The notes: a model not told the origin generated them from the sequence alone. 64,000 nt of DNA from Ypsolopha sequella (GCA_934047225.1 OW203992.1:5073501-5137500); one strand, 5' to 3'; counted from the first letter of the stretch, positions 23,433 to 36,000 are shown. Translations and numbers: made by a program.

Positions 23433-23748
23433 TCTTTACCCGGTATAAAATTGATTGAGTAAATATGTTACATGTTTTCATACTTTTTAATATTTCAAAT
23501 AAATTTATTTATTATAATATTAATTTATTTTTGATGCAATGATCCGCTTAACGATAGAGTTAAATTGTTAATTAAACTAGGTAATGATGTATTTAATGAG
23601 ACATGACATATATAGATACATATAGATTCATAATAGTGAGCTGCAATGTGTCTGGTATCGAGTGTCATGGCGTATACCAATTTATACACGATTAGCCCGC
23701 TTTGCATATTGGCGCAGTATATAACGGAACTAGCTTATTGGTATAGAT

Positions 23749-24071
23749 CAGGGTTTCTCAAAGTCGGGTACGCGAAACCCCAGGGATTCGCCAGTTGATC
23801 GTAGGGGGTCCGTGGCAAGATTCACGTTGTGGTGGCTGACTGGCTAGCTCGTGCGAGCAACACGCAAATTGAACAAAATTTCTCCGAAGATTGAATCAAT
23901 TTGCGTTAAGAAACAAGCCCACCTATCACATTTACTAATTAACAACATTACTTTGTAACTGTATTATCTTTTATATTTAAATCCTTTTACGGCAAGTTTG
24001 TTTTAAAGGGGTTCGCAGTCGACTGGGAAACTTTATATGGGTACGTGGGGCTATAAGTTTGAGAAACCCTG
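23749..24071. mobile_element. hAT-type miniature element with exact 8-bp target duplication
   Basis: 323 bases bounded by CAGGGTTTCTCAAAGT and its inverted partner TTTGAGAAACCCTG. GTATAGAT stands directly outside on both sides (23741-23748 and 24072-24079). CAGGG-type ends and 8-bp duplications are diagnostic of hAT transposons. No transposase frame is present, so it is non-autonomous. Confidence 0.93.
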
Positions 24072-24079
24072 GTATAGAT

Positions 24080-24825
24080 GATTCCAAAATATACACGATT
24101 ATTGCGTTCTACTGATGTATAGTTTGGAAGACGTCCAAGCGAAACTTGTGTACGGAACTACGCGATTGGTTTTAAACCCTTGTGTACTGGCCTTGTATAA
24201 AAAGGAAAGACGCTACGAAAACTTTGTTTCTACTTATATAGCACATAGACCAGCTTATTAACTAACGCATGGTCATATCAAGGATAAAAACCGAATGGAC
24301 GGAGTTAGGCATATATTTATTATATATATTGCATATATTTATTCCTAATTCCTATATTTTTATTTTATTCAAGTGTATTTTTTAATTAAATTTAAGTAAA
24401 CCCAACCTTTATTATTTCCCTGTGTATTATTTATTACATAAAACTATTACCTATACACATAGATTATTTAATTACTTATATTACATTAAAATCGACCTGT
24501 AATAAGTGTATGTTATACCTACATTACATAAATAAATATATTTAATTTAATTTCAATTTAAAATATATGCGTTAGAACATTTTCGCACTTATTACCATGG
24601 AACAAGGTTTCTGACGAGAAACTTTATTTATACTACACCTGCTCGGAAAGTACCTTCTTACTTTTTTGAAAACGATGCAGAAAATACGTCATTACTGTCA
24701 TACAAATATGCGGGCGGAAAAAGTGTATGAAAATTCATTGTTAACGTGCTTGAGCGGGCAGAAAAAGTATATGCAAATCCATTGTTAACGTGCTGTTTTT
24801 TTTTTTTTTAATAACATAAAGAATG
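24080..24825. other. No gene; short direct repeat
   Basis: GTGTATGAAAATTCATTGTT and GTATATGCAAATCCATTGTT form a diverged direct repeat of about 35 bases at 24710-24796. The rest is A+T-rich. Confidence 0.4.
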
Positions 24826-24900
24826 AGCAAGTGGCCAAGTGGCCAGTATTATTTTGCGAGCTCGTACATAAAACTCGAAAAATGATACTGGCCACTTGCT
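24826..24900. repeat. Hairpin, AGCAAGTGGCC...GGCCACTTGCT
   Basis: Arms of about 30 bases around GAGCTCGTACATAAAACTCG. A related half, AAATGATACTGGCCAC, is at about 3929. Confidence 0.6.
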
Positions 24901-25493
24901 TTTCCTGTACATAATAAAAAATAAGAAGGAAATAAAAAGTGACAATCGCACGCGAGTCAGTCGGTTTCTTTTATTGTATCTTGATTAAAAGTAAAATTAT
25001 ACTATTTCCTCGCAGGTGTAGTATAAAGCACTATGTATCACTCGGGAGAAAGTGCGATTCCCAACTCGTGTGTATTGAGGCCCTTGGCTTCGCCTCGGGC
25101 CTCAAACTACACCCTCGTTTGTAATCTTCCCCTTTCTTCCCTCGGTGAACAATGTACTATTGCGTAACATCGAACTACAAAGGAGATAAATAAGAAAATT
25201 GCAAAAAAGGGAAAATCGAATGAATGAGTGGCAAGAATCTCACCGAAACGTTCATTAAAAGAAGTGAAAGATCTACAAATGGAAACGGAGAAAATGGAAT
25301 CTTTGTTTTGTTTGGAAACTGTAAAAGCTAGTGAGAGTTTGACTTTCAGAATTTACAATTTTTTTTAGGTTGCACTTTCCTTCTAGATTTCTAGATTCTC
25401 TTTACTACCGTGCTAATTACTTATAAAAATATTCTAAATAAAAAAAAACTCTTGACGGATATAAGAGATCTTTTTAGGGTTCCGTACCCGAAG

Positions 25494-25745
25494 CGGGTTT
25501 TTGCGGGTACAAGGAAAATACTTCGGTCGTCACCTGCATCTCATCACTGCGCCTCGCCATACTTGCCAGTTTCCCGTAGACCACGAGACATGCAACTGTC
25601 TCGAAACGTCGGGTGTCCCCCTTTTCGTAAAAAGGTAAAAATTGATCGCGGTAGACCCGATTATATATGTTATAATGTGTACAAAACGCGAGAGTTTAAA
25701 GTTATATATCCGTACCCGAAGGGTGTGAAACCAGACCATATTACC
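25494..25745 (+). repeat. Penelope-LTR-like segment with ribozyme-like core
   Basis: Contains GAGACATGCAACTGTCTCGA followed by AACGTCGGGTGT. GAGAC/GTCTC can pair as a short stem directly before GAAAC, the arrangement around helix II in hammerhead motifs of Penelope-like elements. The usual CTGATGA half is not intact. Similarity is to a remembered repeat type only. Confidence 0.3.
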
Positions 25746-25758
25746 AGAGAATATAAAG

Positions 25759-25918
25759 TATTACTTTAGTTTTACTTTAGTATTACTTTAGTTTTACTTT
25801 AGTATTACTTTAGTTTTACTTTAGTATTACTTTAGTTTTACTTTAGTATTACTTTAGTTTTACTTTAGTATTACTTTAGTTTTACTTTAGTATTACTTTA
25901 GTTTTACTTTAGTATTAC
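25759..25918. repeat. 22-bp tandem array, about 7 units
   Basis: TATTACTTTAG and TTTTACTTTAG alternate strictly, so the real unit is an 11-mer with one variable base arranged in dimers. Very uniform, so recent. Confidence 0.95.
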
Positions 25919-26220
25919 TAAGCCTTTATTCGTCTGTCACAGGTCCACAGTTTCAGCCGTTAGCCAGTTGAAATCTTCAGAGAATATCTACGTACGTGTT
26001 ACTATGGCCTCTATCATGGCAAATAATAAGAATCAAAATTAATTGAAATACGTATTGTGTGTTGGTACGGAACCCTTTGTGCGCGATTCCAACGCGCACT
26101 TGCTCGCTTTTTTTTTCTAGGTGTCGGTGACATTACATTACAAATGGCATTACAGAAGAACAAGAAGAAACACAACAACAGCAAGCAAGCTAATAAAATG
26201 ACCAACTATATATATGTATT

Positions 26221-26527
26221 AGGTCTTTACATATGAAATTGCCGTTTTCTACAGAGAATTTGAAGGAAACTCAATTTTCAGTACTAACATTTTTGCATTT
26301 TTTTAAATACATAATGACAAGTCCAAATTATGTAATTTCTTATGTGCATGAATGACACAACATTAAATTTTTATAACTAGACTGAAAATTAAAAAAAAAA
26401 CGTTAATGTATAACCTTGAAATCAACTTTCAAACAATAAACAAATAATTTAAACAGCTATTGATTTACAGGAATTATGAACTCATGAGTCTGTAAGAAAA
26501 TTTCGGCAATTTCATAGGTAAAGACCT
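26221..26527. mobile_element. Miniature inverted-repeat element AGGTCTTTAC, copy 1
   Basis: AGGTCTTTACATATGAAATT is answered at the right by AATTTCATAGGTAAAGACCT. Internal text (GAATTTGAAGGAAACT, AATTATGTAATTTCTT) recurs at 27041-27413. It ends four bases before the palindromic element at 26532. Confidence 0.75.
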
Positions 26528-26531
26528 ATTA

Positions 26532-26797
26532 TACAAGGTGACTTTTTGATCATCTTCCAAATTCATACTGGAGGCTTGATAAGTGATCGGTATCCTGGAT
26601 CAATAACAATTTTTGTGAAATTCGTAAAATGAAATTTCGGCTTCCCATAGAAATTAACTTTCAGTCCCGAGTGAATCATTATGGGGAGTCGAAATTTCAT
26701 TTTACGAATTTCACAAAAATTGTTATTGATCCATGATACTGATCACTTACCAAGCCACCAGTATGAATTTGGACGATGATCAGAAAGTTACCTTGTA
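26532..26797. mobile_element. Palindromic TA-flanked element, copy 3 of 5
   Basis: 266 bases, from TACAAGGTGACTTTTTGATC to GATCAGAAAGTTACCTTGTA. The same length as copy 2, and the arms meet at about 26660. Confidence 0.88.
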
Positions 26798-27040
26798 TGT
26801 ATTAGCAATTAGCTACATCAATAGCGGGCAGAAATGAGCTACCACTAATAACTGACTATTTTTGATGTTTACTTTGTAAGAAACAAACATTTATTGCCGC
26901 ATTCGTAAGTTGGAGAAAAGTTGGGTTACATTATAACCACACCTTTTTAATTTAAATAAATGTGTCATAATAAAGTGTAATGAAGAAATACACAGATAAG
27001 TAACACATACCAAAGGGCGGTGATTCCACTTATTTGTGAA

Positions 27041-27413
27041 ATACTTTACTTATGAAATTACCGTTTTTTATAGAGAATTTGAAGGAAACTTATTTTTCAG
27101 TACTATCATTTTTTCATTTTTTTTAGGAATGACCTACCCAAATTATGTAATTTCTTTTTTGTTTTTGAATGAGACAACACTAAGCTAACAATAAAATTAT
27201 ATAAATTTTTGAAAAGTGTCAGCTGTAAAAAATTATTACGAATCTTATTTTGGAAATGGAACTGTTTATGAAGATTTAATTTTTATAATCAAACTGAAAA
27301 TAAAAACAAGATTTAATACGTAGATGTAAAACCTAGAAATCAACTTTGATTTACAGGAGTTATGAACTTATGAATCTTTAAGATGATTTCGGCAATTTCA
27401 TAGTTAAAGACCT
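27041..27413. mobile_element. Miniature inverted-repeat element AGGTCTTTAC, copy 2
   Basis: Same internal order as 26221-26527, with a left end decayed to TACTTTACTTATGAAATT and an intact right end TTTCATAGTTAAAGACCT. It carries about 70 extra bases in the middle, including GAAAAGTGTCAGCTG. Confidence 0.7.
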
Positions 27414-27517
27414 ATTATGAAGTATTAAATTAAACTCTCAGGAGCCTTTACGCATGTATTTTTCTTAAGATTCATACAAAAGGTAAAAACTGAATGTGAA
27501 ATCAACAGCTTATTTTG

Positions 27518-27907
27518 TTTTCAATGCATGTGCTCGTAAAGGCCCACTTTTTATGCATCAAAACCGAACAGAAAGTCGATTATTTTGCCCTAGGGCTTTA
27601 TTATTATTTTTTTTTTAATTCATTTGCAATGGTTGGCTAACCTGCAGCCTTTCCTGTGTACCATAAATGTTATTTTTTATTCCACTGTTTAACGGCTCTG
27701 GATACAGTCCTTTTGAGCCAATTACAATTTAAAGTTCACAAAATTATATTTGTTTTATTTCCTAACACTATGCATTGAAAAACGTAGTATGATACACGGG
27801 CGTAAGAGCAATAAATTACTCGGTTACGTTTAAAACACTCGCTACACTCGTGTTTTAAATCGTCCTCGTAATTTATTCCTTTGCGCACTAGTAGTATAAA
27901 CTACTAT
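27518..27907 (+). mobile_element. Helitron-like element, copy 2
   Basis: TTTTCAATGCATGTGCTCGT to AGTAGTATAAACTACTATT, collinear with copy 1 (5937-6330) and with the same internal CTATGCATTGAAAAACG and 3' hairpin. Flanked by T or A-rich sequence, with no terminal inverted repeats. Confidence 0.7.
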
Positions 27908-28227
27908 TATATGTTTTTTCATAAGTATTATCTAGCGACATCTAGCTACGTCTCTATACAGCCCAAAAAGCAAAATTTGATGAAACATTATCATCTCAGT
28001 CAGGATATCGTGAATATTGCCTCGTTTTTAGGAAAAGTTAGCAAGTTGTATAATTTTTATCTATGTATACTGGAAATGAAACAAGAGAAATACAGAAGTC
28101 GAAATAAAGAAGACTAAGTTTATACACTTTTCTATAAATAAACAGTGACCGTTTCATGAAAAACAGTTTTTATCTGAAACCATTTCACAAATTCGACGCT
28201 TTTTGAATATCTCGCCATCTTGCACCT

Positions 28228-28860
28228 CTTGATAAATCTATGGTTTGCGCAAATTCGATCACGTGTCCCACTTTCGCTCTGAGTTAAAATGGCTCCCTAT
28301 TCGCCTTCGTCGCAATTATAATATCCTCTCTCGCCTTTATAATATTATTAAGAGCCCACTGTCCCCTTCTTATTTACGTGATCGCTTTCAATACCTGTAT
28401 TCTCAAGACAAGCCCCAACGTCCTTCTAACATGTTCTTGTTAAAAACTCCTGTACACAACACTGGGGCTTACAGCTAATCATATAATGTTACAGCAATTG
28501 GACTGTGGAACTCATTACCGCACAGTATTCGTAACTGTCCCACCAAGAGCCTTTTCAAGAAAAAGCTAAAAGAGCACTACCTCTCACTGTCATAGTAAAT
28601 AGGTAAGTTTATGTATACTTTATATGTATTATAGGTAAGTAAGTGTGAGTAAGCATATTATAATTATGTATGTATATTTTGTTTAGGTATCGTAATATAT
28701 ATATATATATAATAAAATTTCCCTTTCCCGCTTAGGTTTGCTGGAAGAAATCTCTTTTTAGAGATAAGCTCGCCTGTGTACATATCTTTTAATGTATTAT
28801 ATGTTTTAACTGCTTTTCTGTGTACATTAAAGAATAAAGAATAAAGAATAAAAGATGGAT
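28228..28860 (+). mobile_element. 3' end of a CR1/Jockey-group LINE
   Basis: A short ORF remnant (28228-28595) reads HVSHFRSELKWLPIRLRRNY, SPSYLRDRFQYL and, after one stop at 28477, TAIGLWNSLPHSIRNCP, the C-terminal segments of LINE reverse-transcriptase ORFs. The 3' UTR carries TTGCTGGAAGAAATC and AGAGATAAGCTCGCC and ends in repeated AAAGAATAAAGAATAA at 28829-28852. Strongly 5'-truncated. Confidence 0.8.
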
Positions 28861-29479
28861 CGGAGTGCAGTATGGGAGAAAGGGAAATATATATAAAGAT
28901 GTGTGCAAAGTTTCATTGAGATCAAAGCCATCAGGACGTCACAAACACCTAAAGCGTTTATGTGGCAGCTGAGTGGGAATTTCGGTAACTTTTTAAAAGT
29001 CTTTACGCGTAAGTTGGTCGCTGTCTGCCAGTTAAGAGGCCCGCTCCTCTATGCTTGAGCTTATACATGGTTATTGGTAAGTAAACCCGATCCTTTCAGG
29101 AGTTTAAAGTAGGAGTCATTACTAACTAATTTGAATATGATATTACCTGGATTAAAGTTAACCCATTTCGAGATACCTATTCGATATTTAAAGTTTTTTC
29201 TAGTGTGCGTAACCTCGGGACTAGACCAACTTATACATGGCAATTTGTTTTTGTAACTAATTGAATTTTTTAACATATTTCTTCTTTTTTCTTGGTATGT
29301 TTTGTATATCGAGGTAATAATTCATTATTTCATATTGATAAATATGACAGCTAATTAATAAATTTACGATTTTCAGTTTATTTTAAAATCAATAAAATGC
29401 GCATTCCCCAACTATTTTAGTAGGCCATTAAATTGTGTCGCTATGTGTTTTTTTGTTTTAGCACGTCGTCATGTCTGGG
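28861..29479. other. No further gene seen; 5' flank of the protease gene
   Basis: Apart from a short minus-strand frame (29061-29276) without motif, nothing can be named. The last bases lead into the core promoter. Confidence 0.4.
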
Positions 29480-29515
29480 TATAAATACTAGCAATTTTTT
29501 GTAATCTATGCAGTT
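29480..29515 (+). promoter_or_regulatory. Core promoter of the protease gene: TATA box and initiator
   Basis: TATAAATA at 29480-29487 and TGCAGTTCGG around 29509-29518, about 30 bases apart. An insect initiator of TCAGT type at that distance from a TATA box is the expected layout. Transcription would start near 29511, leaving a 5' leader of about 26 bases before the ATG at 29537. Confidence 0.65.
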
Positions 29516-29536
29516 CGGTTAATTCTAATTGTAAAA

Positions 29537-30014
29537 ATGTTGCTTAAAGAGTTTTACTTTATCCTACTTTCCAGTGCTTTGTCATTGGCCCTCGATATTG
29601 AAAGTTTAGGGACCAGTGAAAAAGCGATAGATCTCGATTCTGCAAAAACTATATTCGACGTCTACCTAAAACAATATAACAAAACCTATCAAACCGACCT
29701 CGAGTATCAGAAAAGATTCGATATTTTTGTCGAAAATATAATTTTTATAAACAAGAGGAATATCGAAGCAGGTTCTAAAACGTACGGCTTGACATCGTTC
29801 ACTGACATTTCTTGGGATGAGTTTCAGAAAACCCATCTATGTGTTATGCCGGACAAAATAGACGCCTCACATATGGTTAACTATAGTAGTCTTGTAGAAA
29901 AATATGGTCTTGGGAAAGGTGCTCCCGACTCCTGGGATTGGGTAGCTCAAGGAGCTGTCACAGAAGTAAAGAATCAGAATCCCTGTTCAACATGCTGGGC
30001 TTTTAGTGCCACAG
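29537..30014 (+). CDS. Protease exon 1: signal, propeptide, catalytic Cys
   Basis: Encodes residues 1-159 plus one base. The donor is CACAG|GTATGA. The first in-frame ATG after the predicted start site is used, and it is followed by a hydrophobic stretch. Confidence 0.92.
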
Positions 30015-33000
30015 GTATGATTATTTCATACATTCTCACGATATGAGTTCCCAAGGGGGCGTTGTTTCAGACTGTGAAACGCATGTCATAGTCCACATTC
30101 GTACACCCATGTTTCACATAGTAATAATAATTCCTTTGACAATGTCATAAAGGTCAAACCGGTCAGGAAGTTCTAAATAAATTTGTGGGATAGTACAAGT
30201 GATTTTCTGTTCATAATGTATTACAAGTATAAATATTTTGTGACGTTTTTTCTTTATTGCCGTGGTTTATGCATTACAGGAACCATAGAAGGACAATACT
30301 TTATTAAGAATAAACAACTTAAGTCGTTTTCTGAACAAGAACTTATGGATTGCATAACGCGTGCATGTGAAGGCCAGGCCGGGGCGCACGATGTATTGCA
30401 AGCATTTAAGTAAGTATGATATGTAATAAGTTATATGTGCTGGGTACATATAGCAGAGACTTCAGACGGCATCGATGATCGACTCATAGCGCTGTGCGTT
30501 CAGGTTTTTAACAAACTGAGCGATGAATGGCGAAAATGGATTCAAGAATGGATTCAAATACCTTTGTGTATGGTGATAGTATAGCGATTGCTTTGTAGTC
30601 GCCAACATTGGACTTCGATCCCAATGAGAGGTTTTCTTTTTGGGTATTAAAAAAAAAACATAGTTTCCAAGAACTCTGTAGATGGCGTTGAACTGACTAC
30701 GTTACTAGGTGCCAAAGCCAAAACGATTGGAAAAAAAACATTGCGCACGTCACGTCACATACGCTCGTTGCACAAATTATAGAGGGATAGTTGGTTGACT
30801 GACATGTGTGCTGAGCATATGTGCGAATGCTTTGTTATGTTCGTCCATGTTTAAAATGTACGATGGCTTGTACTCATTGCGCTTTACAACTGCCATCTTT
30901 AGCACAAATCCATAAGGCACAGACTTCTCTTTTTTTTTCTTGGAACATTTTCTTTCTGGCGTAGAAAACGCATAAAAAGACTGCTAAATATTTTTTCTTT
31001 TTTCTTGTTGTTATTATTTATTTATTTTCAAAATGTCATTGTGATGTGATGTGACAATGACATTAATTACTTTTTTATGTACGTTTCGTTTTACGATCTC
31101 AAAATTACATTCAAGTGAAATAATAAAAAAATTATGTGACGTTCCGTTCCTTGCAGTAACTTACCAAGTTCAGCGCCATCTATCCAGCGACTAGGGAAGA
31201 GTAAAAAAAAAAGAAAAGAAAATCCCTCATATAAATACCGGAATGACCTTTGATAACTTGCAGGAGGCAGGATAAGTTGATTGCGCTAAGATCGAATTAT
31301 ATATAAATAGTAGCGGGGCATAGAGCACCTCGCGACAATCCCTCAGAACATCTGGACCGCATGAGAATTTGGGCTTCAACCGCTTTAACGCCATCAATAG
31401 CTCCGTCTGACTTATTACGCTGACGTGCACCCGAGCCGCCGGGTTCCCTCCTGACTCAGACGAAAGGGTCACCTGGACCGAAAGCTTAGGGACATTATTT
31501 AAAAACACACCTTTGAAATTATTAGCGAAAGCTTCTGTAACTACGGCAGGGGGGTCGTCAAAATCACTTTCTCCATTGCTAGCTCGTTTGTTTTTTATGT
31601 AGGTCCAAAACTCATTAGGATTATTATTTATATTTGTCTCAATTTTATTTATCTACCGCTGAAAAGCTACCTTAATTTTTGACTTGACTAAGTTTCTATA
31701 ATGACAAAAAATCCTAAAAAAACTTGTGGTCTTGTGAGTTTTATAAAGTTTTAGGTAATAAAATTTAGACTTTATATCACGTAAATCTCAGCAGTGTACC
31801 AAACGGGAATGAATAATCATATTATAATGAAGTAAGCGATGGTGGGGTGCACCACACTCGTCCTTGTCACAGGCGGGCGCGGGACATGTCTCTCGATCGT
31901 GACGGGAAACTAGACACTTGAAACAAATACCGTAACGCTTCACATGACGCCACCTATTTTTACGCAACGCTTTTTTGAATTGCTTACACTGTGTTAATAC
32001 ATGGCTGGAGGTACGGCAATAGAGACATTTATCGCTTTCCTCAGTTTGCGCTAACACCGTCGCAAAATTTTCTTGATGTTTACGTTTGTGTTGACTGTCA
32101 CCATGCGCACCTAAGTTGATACTTATTGAAGTTGTAGAAATCTTCACCGCTTCCTCGTGTAAGAACTCTGATAAAATATCCAGTCGCGACTTCTTGTGCT
32201 CTTTGATAAGCGGATAACTGTGGTGTGACCACTTTGATATTAGTATTGTAGGTAACTTTGATAGTACAATCGTTGCAATATTCATACCCTGTAGATATTC
32301 ATCATGACCGACGGCACATATTGCTGCTATTACATTTTGCACCTTTACAGAAAATAGCACAATATATTTATGATAATCTGGTGATACAGGTTTTAGTTTT
32401 CTTATGTCCTGCATGATTTTCGACACAATAACATCTGGATTGCCGAAACGCAGCTCTAAAGTTGACATCAATAATTCAGGTGACGTACTACCAATCAGGA
32501 GAGCTGTTACGGCCTCTTTGGCTTGCCCATGAAGACATTTTCTTAATCTACACAGGTTTCCTTCAAACTGAAGCGACACACTTCTGTTGTTTCCTCATAA
32601 GCTTGCTTAAACTGAAGCCATTCCATTGGATTACCGGAAAACGATGGTAGATCCTTTGGCGTACAAACGCGGCTCAGCAAGTTGGCGTAGGGATCCTTGT
32701 TGGTGGAGACGTGAGCAGCTGACAGGTTGTTCAGTGCGCTCGCTAGCATGTGAACTCCGGCTCGCCGCTCGCCTGCTCGCCCGGCTTTGTACCATGATCG
32801 GGGGCTAGCTGTGGTTTGGACAGCTCCTGCTGGCTTTTATCTAACCATTTCTCCACTTCACTGTTAACATTAGAGCGTTCTTCATCACCTTGTGAACTGT
32901 ATTCTTCTTCCAAATCAGCCTTATCTGCAGCTAGCTTTTTGTCGATAAGCTCTATTTAGATTGTCGTAGGGTCAAGCTTCGGCGTCCGTTGATCTATCTG

Positions 33001-36000
33001 CTTGTTGTCTGGTTTTCCGTTAGTTGGCAACGAAAGAGAGTCCTTTGGCAGCTTGGACTGGTCATCCTTCTTCTCGTTTTTCTTTGTTGTAAGGCGCGTG
33101 TTCACCATTTTTTCCGACCGAACATGTAGATCCAGCTCGAAGGACCACTTTGTTAAGGGTCAAATAACAAGGGCCGCAATATTTTAACATGCAAAAACAA
33201 TATTTATTGGCAAATGTAGGCATGCACAAGGAAACATTAAGAAAATTCTAAAATATTACAAATTGCGTGTGGTTCCTGTCGCGGATGACCAAAGACAAGA
33301 CACGTCACAAGAAAACCTATATCATAGACAATATATGGTTTTCAACTTAATTGTATCTATACAAAATAATAACAACAAATGATTGTCTGTTTGTGCAAAA
33401 TCAACGAGCGCGTCGTTAACACTAAGGCCCACTTGCAGCATGTTCTTAACTCGACTTTAACTCGGGTTAAGACAAAAAATAGAGGGTTAAGAAAAAGCTC
33501 TCTTGCACCAATCAAAATCTCGAGTTAAACTAAGGTTAAACTAAGAGAAAGTCATCAGAATTTAACCCGACTCTCACCTCGAATTAAACTCGGGTTAGCG
33601 AAGTAATGTTACCAGTTTGACTTAAATTGTGTTGTTTCCAACGATATTATATAGATACTATACCTCATTGGTCGAAACTAATTACTTTATGGTAACATTC
33701 CAAATAAATGTCAAATGTCAAACAATCGCTTAGCTCGGGATTACTAACCCGCTTCGATATTATCATGGTGCAATAGGACTAATGAAATGTCGGGTTAGTT
33801 AACTCTTCCCTTGGGTTAGTTAACCCGAGGGTTAAGGAATTTTTCTCGATCATGCTGCAAGTGGGCCTAAGATTACTTATTCTACAACTTACATGTAAAT
33901 TCTTGAATTCCTCTTCATTGCCAGCACTGGTGGTGTTGATTAGGTCCCTAGTAACCCTAGCCTGATCCTATGAACTCATAAACATAAAAACATAAAAATC
34001 ATCACCAGCTTTCTATGCCGACACGCAGTCACCGCGTGTCCACGTAGTCAAAAGTTCGTTCTCACGTTCTACGATGATTGCCTCCCCGGTAAGAATAGGG
34101 TCCGCCCTGGTCCACAAATATATGCACTGGGTCTCCACACCCGTTTAAAACCCGGTTTTAATCAAATATATTCCAGAATATTTACGAATATTACGAAGAC
34201 CGTTTCGGTCTTTCCAAGAAGTGTCAGACAAGTCCAAACAGTGTTACCACACATAAAAAACCAAACCGTCGACAGACCACTTGACAGTGCATATTTAGTT
34301 TCTTAGCATATTTTTGTTTATTTATAATTACATTTAACATTAAAATTTGTTACGATATTTTTTTTTACAATTTCTGTTTGAATTATTTTTATCTTATTTT
34401 TTTCGTCAATATTCTGAACCGTTTCGAGGAATAAATTTCCTGAACCATTTCCGGTACAGAGATATTAAAATAAGAATGTATATTCCTTATTAAATAAAAA
34501 AAAGTGATGTCTTTCATTCGACCTTCAGTGACGTCATCGTCACACATTTTAACGCGAATAAATATATTTAAGTAATAATATTTATGAAATCGGTTTAAAA
34601 GCACGAAAATATGTTTATAGCACACCTTGCGTAAAATGACCACTTTACGCACGCTGCTTTTTTATAGCTACGCAAATTTTTTATAGCAGCGTGCGTAAAG
34701 TGGTCATTTTACGCACGGTGTGCTATAAAAAATTATACGAAACTCGTGCGAGAAACTTTTTCTCGACTCGTGTGATTGCAGCACTCGCCTTCGGCTCGTG
34801 CCGCAAACTCACACTCGTCAGAAAACGTTTCATCGCTCTCGTATCGTAATGTACTAATAACTGAAATTGCGTACTTAAATTGATCTGTTTATACCAAAGA
34901 GCAGACAAAAATTGCACATTGAAGTTAAAAAAGAACCGAGAATTGTTATTGCTGTACAACATTTTAAAATAAATATTAATAACAATAGTTATAGAATTAA
35001 ATGAGACTTGAGGATAATTCATGATTTATATAAAAACGGCTCACCTCAATACGTGTTATGATCGGGAAAGCCGACCAGTTTCAGCAGATTTAGACTGCCT
35101 TCATCTGGGCGAGTAAAGACGTTTACGCGACGACGTTACGCCTCACACTGCGGGCTGCGGCTCGCAGGGCTCGGGATGACATCGATGCAGATGGTATTGG
35201 TGTTAAGTACACTTACAGTCCATCCATCCTAAAGTAGCGTTTACTAGTGAGAGTGAAGTCAATGGTGTTTTACCGTTTCTTGACGTGTTGGTAGTACAGA
35301 TGAAGGCAGTCTAAAATCTGCTGAAACTGGTCGGCTTTCCCCATCATAACACGTATTGAGGTGAGTCGTTTTTGTATAAATCAATAATAATAGTGTATTT
35401 ATTTTTATTTTTTAATTTAGTGATATAGTCGGTTTGGGAGGCCTTATGACGGAGCAAGACTATCCATACGAGGCTAAAGCAGGAGATTGTCGTTTTGACA
35501 AGAATAAAGTAGCGGTGCAAGTTCAGAGCGGAAACAGACCAACTATGGATGAAAACCAACTAATGGAGTACTTGAGCACATATGGCCCGATATCAATAAG
35601 TAAGAAAACATTTTTTTTCTCATACGTGCTCTGCTATAGCCGCAGTTATTTTTTAAAAAAAAGACAAGAAGAGCCTCTTTTTTACCTAAGCGGAAATGTA
35701 AATGTATGAAAATCCATTTTTACCCGATACGATAAACGACCAAGGGGAAAAATGCCATACAGCCAAGCTACCGCTCGTTTCCCAACAGTTTTTTTCTTCA
35801 ACTTTTTGTTCCAATCTGAGAAAGCTGTTTAGGAAAATGAATTATGTTAATTATGTATGATGGTCTTTTCTTAACATTTTTGAAGTCGATACTTTTATGT
35901 TCGCATTTCGTATAGGGGGACTTTTACGTCACTTCCAGGCGTCATAGCCTAATGTTTAATCGCGTGCTATGATGAGATTTAGTTGAATCACAGGTGCGAG

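Larger units (their letters stand above)
25473..26120 (-). repeat. Interrupted minus-strand copy of the CCAAGTGCGAGTCGGACTCG family
   Basis: TAGGGTTCCGTACCC at 25475 and GGTACGGAACCCTTTGTGCG at 26067 are the two outer ends in inverted orientation, and the sequence beyond the second reads, on the minus strand, GCGAGCAAGTGCGCG. The interior is replaced by a different repeat (25494-25740) and a 22-bp array. Confidence 0.5.

Noticed and set aside
25410..25769. 119-codon plus-strand frame
   Set aside because: It lies across two repeat families (the GGGTTCCGTACC end and a Penelope-LTR-like segment) and ends in the 22-bp array.
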